6,281 nt of DNA from Alphaproteobacteria bacterium MarineAlpha10_Bin2 (GTDB taxonomy: Bacteria > Pseudomonadota > Alphaproteobacteria > UBA828): positions 1-6,281 of the forward strand of contig PTKB01000161.1 in the NCBI GenBank assembly GCA_002937555.1, read 5' to 3'. Positions 1-5,945 of this stretch are shown piece by piece (the first letter of the stretch is position 1; every line of letters starts with the position of its first letter). The notes below the pieces were generated by a model. That model was not told where the DNA came from, made no database searches, and was given only the letters and a program-made list of their open reading frames with translations. Position numbers and translations under genes: made by a program.

Positions 1-836
1 CAGCCATAGATCGACTGGTCATCGTCGCCGACGCAGCAAATGTTATGACGCGCACGCGCCAGCAGGCGCAGCCACAGATATTGCGCCACATTTGTATCCT
101 GATATTCATCGACCAGGACATATTTGAAACGCCGCTCATATTCCGCCAGCACCTCGGGCTCGGCGGTGAAGATCGTCAGATTGTGCATCAGAAGATCGCC
201 GAAATCCGCCGCGTTGACAGTTTTCAGTCGCTCCTGATAGTGCCGATAGAGCTCCGGCGCCTTGCCGTTGGCGAACTCTGCGCCGTCGGCGCTGGCGACC
301 TTATCCGGCGTCAAGCCGCGATCCTTCCAGCGCTGCACGATGATAGAGAGCGTACGCGCCGGCCAGCGCTTTTCGTCGATATCGGCGGCGCGCACGAGTT
401 GTTTCAACAGGCGCACCTGATCGTCGGTGTCGAGAATGGTGAAATCGGGCTTGAGGCCGACGAGCTCGGCGTGGCGCCGGAGGATACGCGCCGCCATGGC
501 ATGGAAGGTGCCGAGCCACAGCCCTTCCGCGGGGCGGCCGATCAGGCGCGAGACGCGCTTGATCATCTCTCGCGCCGCCTTGTTGGTAAATGTGACGGCG
601 AGGATCTCGCCGGGAAAGGCTTTGCCTTGATGGAGGATATGCGCGAGGCGGGTGGTCAGCACCCGGGTCTTACCGGTGCCGGCGCCGGCGAGGACCAACA
701 CCGGGCCCTCCACCGCCTCGACCGCGGCGCGCTGCTCGGCATTGAGCGCCGCCAGATAGTGAGGTTCTGGCGCTTTTGCGGGCGGCCCGGCGGGATTGTC
801 CTCCGCCAGACCGGCAAGATCGAAGGGATCACTCAT
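1..836 (-). CDS. uvrD: UvrD/PcrA-type ATP-dependent DNA helicase, N-terminal part (3' end outside window)
   Basis: Superfamily 1A 3'-5' DNA helicase of the UvrD/PcrA/Rep group, which unwinds DNA in excision and mismatch repair and strips proteins from DNA in the cytoplasm. The 278 visible residues hold, in order, a Q-motif-like segment LNAEQRAAV (31-39), Walker A AGAGTGKT (50-57, K56 and T57 bind nucleotide), motif Ia VTFTNKAAREM (81-91), GTFHAMAARIL (109-119), the Walker B/DEXQD segment VLVDEYQDTN (240-249, D243 and E244 catalytic) and motif III VGDDDQSIYG, which is cut by the window edge. Family members are usually about 700-800 residues, so roughly the first third is here. The ATG at 836-834 is chosen because the family-like sequence starts soon after a short acidic, proline-rich leader; its Shine-Dalgarno is weak. 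The frame is open up to a stop at 923-921, and a GTG at 896-894 is a less likely start. The family is firm; uvrD versus pcrA or rep cannot be settled from this part. Confidence 0.95.
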   Translation of the reverse strand, partial: MSDPFDLAGLAEDNPAGPPAKAPEPHYLAALNAEQRAAVEAVEGPVLVLAGAGTGKTRVLTTRLAHILHQGKAFPGEILAVTFTNKAAREMIKRVSRLIGRPAEGLWLGTFHAMAARILRRHAELVGLKPDFTILDTDDQVRLLKQLVRAADIDEKRWPARTLSIIVQRWKDRGLTPDKVASADGAEFANGKAPELYRHYQERLKTVNAADFGDLLMHNLTIFTAEPEVLAEYERRFKYVLVDEYQDTNVAQYLWLRLLARARHNICCVGDDDQSIYG

Positions 837-867
837 CAGCCGGTCGCGTCGCGAATCGATAGCTGTA

Positions 868-896
868 TATATAGCATTGCGCGGCCTGCATGCCAC
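868..896 (-). promoter_or_regulatory. candidate sigma-70 promoter of the uvrD gene
   Basis: Read on the minus strand, GTGGCA (896-891, four of six matches to TTGACA) is followed by a 17-base spacer and TATATA (873-868) within a TATATATA run. A transcript starting near 861 would have a leader of about 25 bases before the ATG at 836. It is the only AT-rich patch in an otherwise GC-rich gap between the ClC remnant and uvrD. A GAATC (GANTC, the CcrM methylation target in many alphaproteobacteria) lies at 853-857, between this promoter and the gene. Matching is by eye, so this is a suggestion only. Confidence 0.35.
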
Positions 897-902
897 GCCA
901 TG

Positions 903-918
903 AACGCCGAAAGGCGTT
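903..918. terminator. short hairpin between the ClC remnant and uvrD
   Basis: AACGCC-GAAA-GGCGTT forms a perfect 6-bp stem with a 4-base loop (GAAA on plus, TTTC on minus). It lies just downstream of the ClC stop codons, where a terminator for the upstream genes would be expected. No T-tract follows on either strand, so intrinsic termination would be weak. It may only be an mRNA 3'-end stabiliser. Confidence 0.35.
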
Positions 919-931
919 GATTAGTTGATTA
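916..931. repeat. perfect 8-bp tandem duplication GTTGATTA x2 at the ClC 3' end
   Basis: GTTGATTA occupies 916-923 and again 924-931 with no gap. Because 8 is not a multiple of 3, each copy supplies a TAA on the minus strand in a different frame: 923-921 ends the ClC frame as it stands, and 931-929 ends the frame that restores the CBS-like reading. The duplication sits exactly where the second CBS domain is cut short. Confidence 0.7.
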
Positions 932-2619
932 ACCGCCGCCGCCGTGAATCTCGCGCCACGCTGCTTGCAAGGCTTCGCTGTGCGCCTTCAGCGCCGTGGT
1001 CAAGGCATCGCCGGCGCGTAAAGTGACGGGCCCCCGATGGACCAAATTCCGCGGCATAGAGCAGCGGATCGAGATCGGCTTCGAAAGCGACATCCTTGAT
1101 ATCGGCGAACCCCACCATGCCCAATTGCCGCCCGTCTTCATCGACCACCACAATGTCGGCGTCCGGGTCGACACTCAGAATGCGTTTGATTTCAGCGATG
1201 CCGGCGGTCGGCGCCAGGCGGTTGAACTCCGGTGTCATGACGTGCGTGACCCGGATCTCGCGCATGAGGCCCACTTCGCGGCCCTCCTGCAAATCGAGAC
1301 CGCGCCCGCGCAACTGCAGATGAAAGAACGACCGGTGGCCGAGCTGCCCGGTCACCACCGCCGCCACCGCCACGGCGACCATGACGACGATGGTCACTTC
1401 GTAACTGCCGGTCAGCTCGAACACGATCAGGATGGTGGAAATCGGCGCGCCGAGAACGGCGCCGGCCACCGCGCCCATGCCGGCGATGGCGTAGACGCTT
1501 TGTGACGAGGAAAGCTCCGGCACGATGCTCGCCGCGATAAACCCGAAGGCGCCGCCGGTCACCGCGCCAATGAACAGTGACGGGCTGAAAACCCCGCCGA
1601 CAAATCCCGAGCCCAAGGAGAGAGAGGTGGCGACGATCTTTGCCGCGATCAAGGCGATGAGGAGCCAGAGCGGTACGGCCTCGTTGAGGGCGCGGTCCGT
1701 CGCCTCGTAGCCAACGCCGAGAATTTCCGGCAGGACGATGGCGATGGCGCCGACCGCGGCACCGGCCAAAGCCGGGCGCAACCAGCCCGGCACCTTCGTG
1801 CGCGCCCACGCCGCCTGGGTAAACAGGATTCCACGCATGAAAATGACCGCGACCACGGCGCACACCAAGCCGAGAATGGCGAAAGCAGGCAGCTCGAGAA
1901 ACGAGAACAACGTCGAATCCGAGATGACGAAAGCGGGAAAATCGCCCAAATGGACGCGGGCGACGATGGTGCCTGCGACCGAGGCGATCACCACGGGCGC
2001 AAAGGCGCTGAGCGCATAATGGCCGATCACGACCTCAAGCGCGAAGAAAGCGCCGGCGATCGGCGCGTTGAACGAGGCGGCCACGGCCGCGGCGACACCG
2101 CAGCCGAGCAGCGTCAACGCGAGCGAGCGGCTCAGCTTCAGGCGTTGACCAAGCCAGGACGCGAGGCTGGCGCCGATATGGACCGCCGGCCCTTCGCGCC
2201 CGACCGAAGCGCCGGAGCCGATCGAGACGATCGCGCCGAGCGCGGCCACGGCGCCTTCCTTGAGAGAGAGGCGCCCGCCGTGAAGAACGCCCGCCTCCAT
2301 CACGTCGGCAACGCCATGCGGGCGCGCGCCGTCCTGAAAATAGCGCACCAGCAAGCCGACCACGAGACCGCCGAGCGTCGGCACAAGAACGATCTGCCAC
2401 CATGGCAATTCTGCCACCGCGGCAGTCAATTACCCGCCCAAGGAGCCGAAGCCGCCGGTTTGCACCATGGCGATGAGCTCGCGAAAGGCCGATACCGCCA
2501 TAGGCGGCGGCAACGCCGATCAACACCGCCAACAGCGAGAGAATGACCTGTTCGTTACGCAGCAGGCGCAAAATTCGTTTTTTAACCGGATGACCCGAAA
2601 GTGACGCGCCCACGCCCAC
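921..2619 (-). pseudogene. ClC-family chloride channel/antiporter with C-terminal CBS domains, disrupted
   Basis: Voltage-gated ClC family (Voltage_CLC), membrane proteins moving Cl- or exchanging it for H+. The natural start is a GTG at 2619-2617 behind an AAAGG Shine-Dalgarno. The N-terminus (LLRNEQVILSLLAVLIGVAA) is family-typical, but the frame is lost at 2490-2487, where one extra G or C breaks YGGI-(G/A)FRELIAMVQ. The next frame then meets TAA at 2432-2430. From TTG 2429 a 502-codon frame stays open to 921. In its own numbering it carries GREGP (77-81, gating glutamate E79), GGVFSPSLFIG (278-288) and a first CBS domain (about 390-460). After LLYAAEF an extra T at 1046-1044 shifts the frame again: the CBS-like reading LVHRGPVTLRAGDALTTAL continues in another frame and stops at 929 after only about 35 residues, so CBS2 is incomplete. 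Neighbouring genes are intact, which argues for real decay, but clustered sequencing indels cannot be excluded. A product from 2429 would lack the first membrane helices and is unlikely to work. Confidence 0.8.
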
Positions 2620-2635
2620 CGTTACCTTTGAGCGG

Positions 2636-3154
2636 TTAGTTACACTGCCCGATGGAGGATTCTGGGCAAATTGTCTTGCCGTCGATCCAAGTGGCGCCAC
2701 TGAGATCGGCCTTGAGGAAATCCGTGCCGCCGAGGGTTGCGCCGGAGAAATCCGCGCCGCGCAAATTAGCGCGGAAGAAGCGCGCCCGGCGCAAATCAGC
2801 GCCCTTGAACGAAGCGTTGGCGAGCTCGGACGTAGTGAAATCCGCCCCGATCAGCCGCGCCTCGTCGAAACGGGCATTATTGAGCACCGCGGTGCCAAAC
2901 TTGGCCCGGCGCCCGTCGATGCCGGAAAAATTCGCACCGGTAAAGTCGCTGCGGGCGAAAAACGCGGCGCGCAGGTTGGCGCCGGTCAAATCGGCGTCCT
3001 GGAAATGCCGTTTGTCGAGATAGCAGCGTTGCCAATTGACACCGGGCGCCGGAGTATCGGTGCATGCCGCATAGGCGGCCGGCGAGAGCAGCCCGAACGC
3101 CAACAAGGCAGGCAACAGCGCCGTGCCGAGCAATTTTTTGAGGCCGAAGGTCAT
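2636..3154 (-). CDS. exported pentapeptide-repeat protein
   Basis: The protein has 172 residues from ATG 3154; the GTG codon immediately before it (3157) is an equal candidate, and neither has a clear Shine-Dalgarno. Residues 1-29 form a Sec signal peptide: KK at 6-7, a hydrophobic run TALLPALLAFGLL, and a cleavage site after AYA, leaving a mature N-terminus ACTD. From about 54 to 156 nearly the whole chain is A(D/N)(L/F)xx pentapeptides (for example ADLTG, ANLRA, ANFSG, ADFTT, ADLRR, ANLRG, ADFSG, ADLSG), which fold as a right-handed quadrilateral beta-helix. The C-terminus TWIDGKTICPESSIGQCN is an ending I recall from other pentapeptide proteins. Four cysteines (31, 44, 163, 171), all outside the repeat helix, could form disulfides in the periplasm. 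The function is unknown; the signal peptide argues against a DNA-gyrase-protecting Qnr/MfpA role. It is 53 bp downstream of the thioesterase gene and 16 bp upstream of the ClC start, so probably cotranscribed. Confidence 0.88.
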   Translation of the reverse strand: MTFGLKKLLGTALLPALLAFGLLSPAAYAACTDTPAPGVNWQRCYLDKRHFQDADLTGANLRAAFFARSDFTGANFSGIDGRRAKFGTAVLNNARFDEARLIGADFTTSELANASFKGADLRRARFFRANLRGADFSGATLGGTDFLKADLSGATWIDGKTICPESSIGQCN

Positions 3155-3207
3155 CACCCCATAGATGTACAGTGCGAAAGAGCGCCCGGAAAGCTCAAAC
3201 TGAGGCG

Positions 3208-3696
3208 TTATTTGCTATCGCCGAGGAGGCCGAAGGGCCGCGCCAGGGCCTGATGGCGCCCCAAGCCTTCATGCGCCGCCATAATGTCGCGCAATTTCGC
3301 CAAGGTTTCGTCGGGCATCGACTCCGAGCGGCGGGCGCCGAGATCGACATGCACCAGCACCCATTCACTGAGCGCCGAGATCCAACCTTCCTCGCCATGC
3401 AACAAGTGAAGGCATACGTGCATGCGCTTGGCATCGAAGGCGACCAATTGGGCGGTAACGCGGAACGGCGCATCGCTGACCAGCTCGCGCAGGTAGACAA
3501 TCCGCGTATCGAGCGCAAAGGTCGATTTGTTGGTCGCCTGCGTGTAACTCTCGCCGATGCCTATAAGGCTGCCGAAGGCGTCCATCGCATGATCGGCGGC
3601 CATCAGATAGTAGGCGACATTCATATGGCCGTTATAATCGATCCATTCGGGGCGGACCGTTGCGCTGTAAATCTCCAGCGGCGCGTCGATTTGCAT
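3208..3696 (-). CDS. hotdog-fold acyl-CoA thioesterase (4-hydroxybenzoyl-CoA thioesterase family)
   Basis: A cytoplasmic enzyme expected to hydrolyse an acyl-CoA to free acid plus CoA. Its 162 residues are near the usual hotdog domain size. The diagnostic segment is VRPEWIDYNGHMNVAYYL (14-31), in which D20 sits at the catalytic acid position of the 4HBT group and HMNVAYY begins the central helix. Next come the strand-rich segments TRIVYLREL (64-72) and FRVTAQLVAFDAKRMHVCLHL (78-98), then EEGWISALSEWVLVHVDL (102-119). The VRPEWIDYNGHMN form resembles thioesterases linked to carnitine/betaine degradation (betainyl-CoA thioesterase and the thioesterase domain of carnitine dehydrogenases), but no carnitine gene lies beside it, so the substrate is left open. 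The ATG start is preceded by a weak AGAGAA. The gene follows the glycosyltransferase by 30 bp with no promoter in between, so it is probably on the same transcript. The codons of the last residues show no sign of truncation. Confidence 0.88.
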   Translation of the reverse strand: MQIDAPLEIYSATVRPEWIDYNGHMNVAYYLMAADHAMDAFGSLIGIGESYTQATNKSTFALDTRIVYLRELVSDAPFRVTAQLVAFDAKRMHVCLHLLHGEEGWISALSEWVLVHVDLGARRSESMPDETLAKLRDIMAAHEGLGRHQALARPFGLLGDSK

Positions 3697-3726
3697 AAAT
3701 TTTTCTCTGCGCTTCTGAATTCAGCT

Positions 3727-5418
3727 TCAGCCGCCGACGCGTTTGCGGGCGCTGACGACACGGATCACGTTCAGTTTGGTCAGCCAGGCCAATGTCCGGT
3801 GGGCGAGGCCCCGGCTTTCCGCCGGAACGAGATTCAATACCGCGTCGATCTCGCTCTCGCCCATCTCACTAAGCTTCGACAGCAGATTGTCGGTTTCCTC
3901 GCCAGGCAGGAACAAATAGGGCGCGAACGAAACGATGGGATTTTGCCGAATCGCCTTGAACCAGCTTCCGGCGGCGCCGGGATTGAGCGCGATCCGCGCT
4001 TTGCCGTCCAACAGCGCGGTCGGATAACCGGCGAACAGGGTAAAGGGGTCGTTGCGCAAAGGATGCGCCGGCCCCTTGTCAGGGCGCGGCGCGATGATGG
4101 CGGCCGAGCGCCGCCGCGCCGCGAGAGAATCCCACAGCGCCTGATAGGAGGCGATCACCACCGGCCAATCAAATTTCTGGCTGGCATGCCTTTGCCCCGC
4201 CGCGCCCATGCGCTGGCGCAAATCGGCATCGCCGATCAGGCGCAGAAAGGCTTTCGCGCAAGCGCCCGCATCGACGCTGGTACAAAGACTCGCATGCCCG
4301 AGATAACGGTCATAGCTGTCCAAGCCGGCGGAATGGCGGAACGCGATGTCACCGCCCAGGCCCGGCGGCAGGGACACGGTGGGAACGGCGATGCCGGTTT
4401 CACCGTCGACGATGGTATCGCGGTAGCCGTTCCAGTCGGTCACCACCACTGGGAGCCCCGTCGCCATGGCCTCGAGCGGCGTCAATCCGAAGGTTTCCTG
4501 AATATTGTCGGAGAGCGAGGTGAAAATATCGGCGGCATACCAGATCGATTCGCGGACATGGGCGTCGCGGCCATCCAAGAATATGGCGTTGACGGAGGGA
4601 CAAATCGTGCGCGCGCTTTCGCTAAAGGCTTTTTCGATCGAATCGTTGGCGAACCATCCGGCCTGAATGAGATGTATATTGCGTTTGCTCTCGCGCGCCG
4701 CGTTCTCGAGGCCGAGATACATCGGCAGCGGGTGCGCCTTGGCGTGATAGCTTAGCCGGCCCATAAAGAGCACGGCGATATCGTCCTCGCCGATATCGTG
4801 GCGCGCGCGCCATTCGCGGCGCCAGCCTGCCGCCTTGCCCTCTGCCTTGAGCCCGGCACAATCGACGCCGAGCGGAATGACGGGAAGCTGAACCGGCGCG
4901 TTCACCAGCCCACGGGTACGCTCTTTCAGATATTCTTCCCAATCTCCCAGCACTTGGCGAAAGGTGTCCCGCACAGCCTCGGAAGTGCAGATCACCGCAT
5001 CCCAGGACTGATAGGGTGCGACCATCAGATCGCCGATGCTGTCCATGATGCTCTCGGAAGCGGTGGTGTAAGTGATGCCGCAGACGCTGTAATCGCGCGG
5101 ATCGAATTGGCGGCGCTGCCAAACCAAATCCGCCGTGTTGGGTCCTGGCACGAACAGACAGCCCGCCTTGGCCAAATCGTTCGGTTGCTGGTGCGGAATC
5201 CATTGCGCCGCGTGCTTGGCGCCGGTAAGGGCAGCCACGCGCTCCTGAAAATTGGTGAACATGGCTTCGGTTCTGCTGTAGCAATAAAGCGTCGCGCTAC
5301 CGCCATGCTCGGCATAAGCCTTAAGAAACGCTTCGCCGGCGGCTTGGCGTCCCATAAGTTTGCTGCCGGAGGTATCAAACCCCTCGGGATGATAGTAAAT
5401 GGCGGCGGAGCCCCGCAT
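3727..5418 (-). CDS. GT4-family glycosyltransferase with long C-terminal extension
   Basis: Retaining GT-B glycosyltransferase (family GT4, 'glycosyl transferases group 1'), transferring a sugar from an activated donor; cytoplasmic or membrane-associated. The 563 residues open with IYYHPEGFDTSGSKLMGRQA (7-26), an acceptor-side Rossmann N-terminus with a glycine-containing loop. The linker PVIPLGVDC (179-187) leads into the C-terminal Rossmann domain: LFMGRLSYHAK (217-227), where R221 and K227 fit the donor-phosphate residues, then IFLDGRD (279-285), and the E-x7-E signature QETFGLTPLEAMATGLPVVV (307-326; E308 and E316). The fold should end near residue 432. A further 130 residues follow, with ESEIDAVLNLVPAESRG and AWLTKLNVIRV looking helical and winged-helix-like; I do not recognise this part. 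The ATG at 5418 has GTAAGG about five bases upstream and begins right at the conserved N-terminus. Donor and acceptor are unknown, and no other polysaccharide genes are visible. The stop lies 30 bp before the thioesterase gene. Confidence 0.92.
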   Translation of the reverse strand: MRGSAAIYYHPEGFDTSGSKLMGRQAAGEAFLKAYAEHGGSATLYCYSRTEAMFTNFQERVAALTGAKHAAQWIPHQQPNDLAKAGCLFVPGPNTADLVWQRRQFDPRDYSVCGITYTTASESIMDSIGDLMVAPYQSWDAVICTSEAVRDTFRQVLGDWEEYLKERTRGLVNAPVQLPVIPLGVDCAGLKAEGKAAGWRREWRARHDIGEDDIAVLFMGRLSYHAKAHPLPMYLGLENAARESKRNIHLIQAGWFANDSIEKAFSESARTICPSVNAIFLDGRDAHVRESIWYAADIFTSLSDNIQETFGLTPLEAMATGLPVVVTDWNGYRDTIVDGETGIAVPTVSLPPGLGGDIAFRHSAGLDSYDRYLGHASLCTSVDAGACAKAFLRLIGDADLRQRMGAAGQRHASQKFDWPVVIASYQALWDSLAARRRSAAIIAPRPDKGPAHPLRNDPFTLFAGYPTALLDGKARIALNPGAAGSWFKAIRQNPIVSFAPYLFLPGEETDNLLSKLSEMGESEIDAVLNLVPAESRGLAHRTLAWLTKLNVIRVVSARKRVGG

Positions 5419-5462
5419 GCTGCCTTACCCTTCCAGCGCCCGAAATCGGCGCGTTCCGGCGG

Positions 5463-5490
5463 ATCATAGCGGCGAGGCGTGGTCCATCAA
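5463..5490 (-). promoter_or_regulatory. candidate sigma-70 promoter for the glycosyltransferase gene cluster
   Basis: On the minus strand TTGATG (5490-5485, four of six matches to TTGACA) is separated by 16 bases from TATGAT (5468-5463, five of six matches to TATAAT). Initiation near 5456 would give a leader of about 38 bases before the ATG at 5418. It lies in the 151-bp gap after the small gene and is the best hexamer pair seen there. It could drive the glycosyltransferase, thioesterase, pentapeptide and ClC genes as one unit. Confidence 0.45.
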
Positions 5491-5569
5491 GCAAATTGCG
5501 GGGCGAATAATTGAGGCGTGAGCCGAAAACCCGGGCCCGGCAGATAACAATCCTGCGTCGAAGCGTGCG

Positions 5570-5773
5570 TTAGTGGGTGGTCGCCTGGTTTTCAATGCGC
5601 GACGTGCCACGGCCATCGACGCTCGCCGATGTACCGCCACCGGCTTTCAGCTCGTCCACACAGGACTGAAGAACCTTAATTTCCCGCACATCGTCGCGGT
5701 CGAAAGGAATAATCTGACTCAGCTTGTTTTCCGCCAGATCGATAAGGGTTTCGATAGAACGTTGCGAGAGCAT
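5570..5773 (-). CDS. small uncharacterised protein, 67 residues
   Basis: I do not recognise a named family, although the N-terminal pattern looks like short hypothetical proteins I associate with alphaproteobacteria. Residues 1-44 (MLSQRSIETLIDLAENKLSQ, then IPFDRDD..EIKVLQSCVDEL) have the heptad-like spacing of two amphipathic helices rich in Asp and Glu, with one cysteine (C38). From about residue 45 the tail is Gly, Ser and Thr-rich and probably disordered. There is no signal peptide or membrane segment, so it is probably cytoplasmic. The start is well supported by a GAGGAGG Shine-Dalgarno eight bases upstream, which makes this a real gene despite its size. Upstream lie a CtrA-type box and an inverted repeat, suggesting regulated transcription. 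Downstream there is no clear terminator. It could be a small regulator or adaptor, but nothing in the sequence fixes that. Confidence 0.75.
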   Translation of the reverse strand: MLSQRSIETLIDLAENKLSQIIPFDRDDVREIKVLQSCVDELKAGGGTSASVDGRGTSRIENQATTH

Positions 5774-5781
5774 GTGTCGAG

Positions 5782-5788
5782 CCTCCTC
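5782..5788 (-). promoter_or_regulatory. strong ribosome binding site of the 67-residue gene
   Basis: GAGGAGG on the minus strand, eight bases before the ATG at 5773-5771. It is the best Shine-Dalgarno in the window and decides both the reality of the small gene and its start codon. Confidence 0.8.
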
Positions 5789-5837
5789 AATGACGCCTCT
5801 GTTTTAGGTTAACGACGCCATTTTGGAGGGCCGACAT

Positions 5838-5852
5838 TTAAAAGGGAGTTAA
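5838..5852. promoter_or_regulatory. candidate CtrA binding site (TTAA-N7-TTAA)
   Basis: TTAA at 5838-5841 and TTAA at 5849-5852 are separated by exactly seven bases. This is the full-site consensus of CtrA, the alphaproteobacterial response regulator controlling cell cycle, motility and polarity genes. It lies 65-79 bases upstream of the ATG of the 67-residue gene and is the only such full site noticed in the intergenic DNA of the window. A further TTAA inside GTTAAC (5808-5813) is a possible half site. A chance match is possible in a short AT-rich gap. Confidence 0.45.
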
Positions 5853-5870
5853 CAACGCGAACATTGTTGT
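5852..5870. repeat. short inverted repeat next to the CtrA-type box
   Basis: ACAAC (5852-5856) and GTTGT (5866-5870) are perfect inverted copies separated by nine bases. The 19-base symmetry shares its first base with the CtrA-type box. This layout is compatible with a dimeric regulator site, but the arms are only 5 bp. Confidence 0.25.
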
Positions 5871-5899
5871 CCGCGATCGAGATTTTCGTTCAGGCGGGT

Positions 5900-5928
5900 T
5901 GCCGATCGGTAACAAACCGGTGCCGGCA
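5900..5928 (-). terminator. imperfect hairpin after the cNMP-binding gene, possible terminator
   Basis: The outer stem TGCCG (5900-5904) pairs with CGGCA (5924-5928) and an inner stem CGGT (5907-5910) pairs with ACCG (5916-5919) around the loop AACAA, with an asymmetric internal loop of two and four bases. It begins about 17 bases past the stop codon of the cNMP-binding gene, where a terminator would be expected. No U-tract follows on the minus strand, so this is tentative. Confidence 0.3.
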
Positions 5929-5945
5929 ATTCCATCCATTATCCG

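Noticed and set aside
45..920. 291-codon open frame on the plus strand
   Set aside because: It is antisense to the helicase gene, whose Walker A, Walker B and motif III are all in place on the minus strand. The plus-strand protein has no domain character.
921..2429. 502-codon frame as an intact ClC protein starting at TTG 2429
   Set aside because: Family-typical N-terminal sequence lies upstream in two other reading blocks separated by a frameshift and a TAA, and the C-terminus leaves the CBS reading after another frameshift. It is treated as a fragment of a disrupted gene.
2652..3023. Plus-strand frame with repeated RKSAP-like words and nucleotide repeats
   Set aside because: The periodicity is the antisense image of the pentapeptide repeats, not a separate gene or DNA repeat array.
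3155..3207. Promoter or hairpin terminator in the 53-bp gap between the thioesterase and pentapeptide genes
   Set aside because: GAGC/GCTC makes only a 4-bp stem followed by TTTC, and the TTGAGC hexamer has no -10 partner at usable distance.
3172..4755. 527-codon open frame on the plus strand
   Set aside because: It lies antisense to the thioesterase and glycosyltransferase genes, both of which have clear family motifs. Its translation shows no recognisable domain, and long antisense frames are usual in GC-rich codon-biased genes.
5530..5543. CCCGGGCCCGG palindrome followed by TTTT on the minus strand as terminator of the small gene
   Set aside because: The symmetric sequence leaves no room for a loop (3-bp stem at most with a 4-base loop), so it cannot form a stable terminator hairpin.
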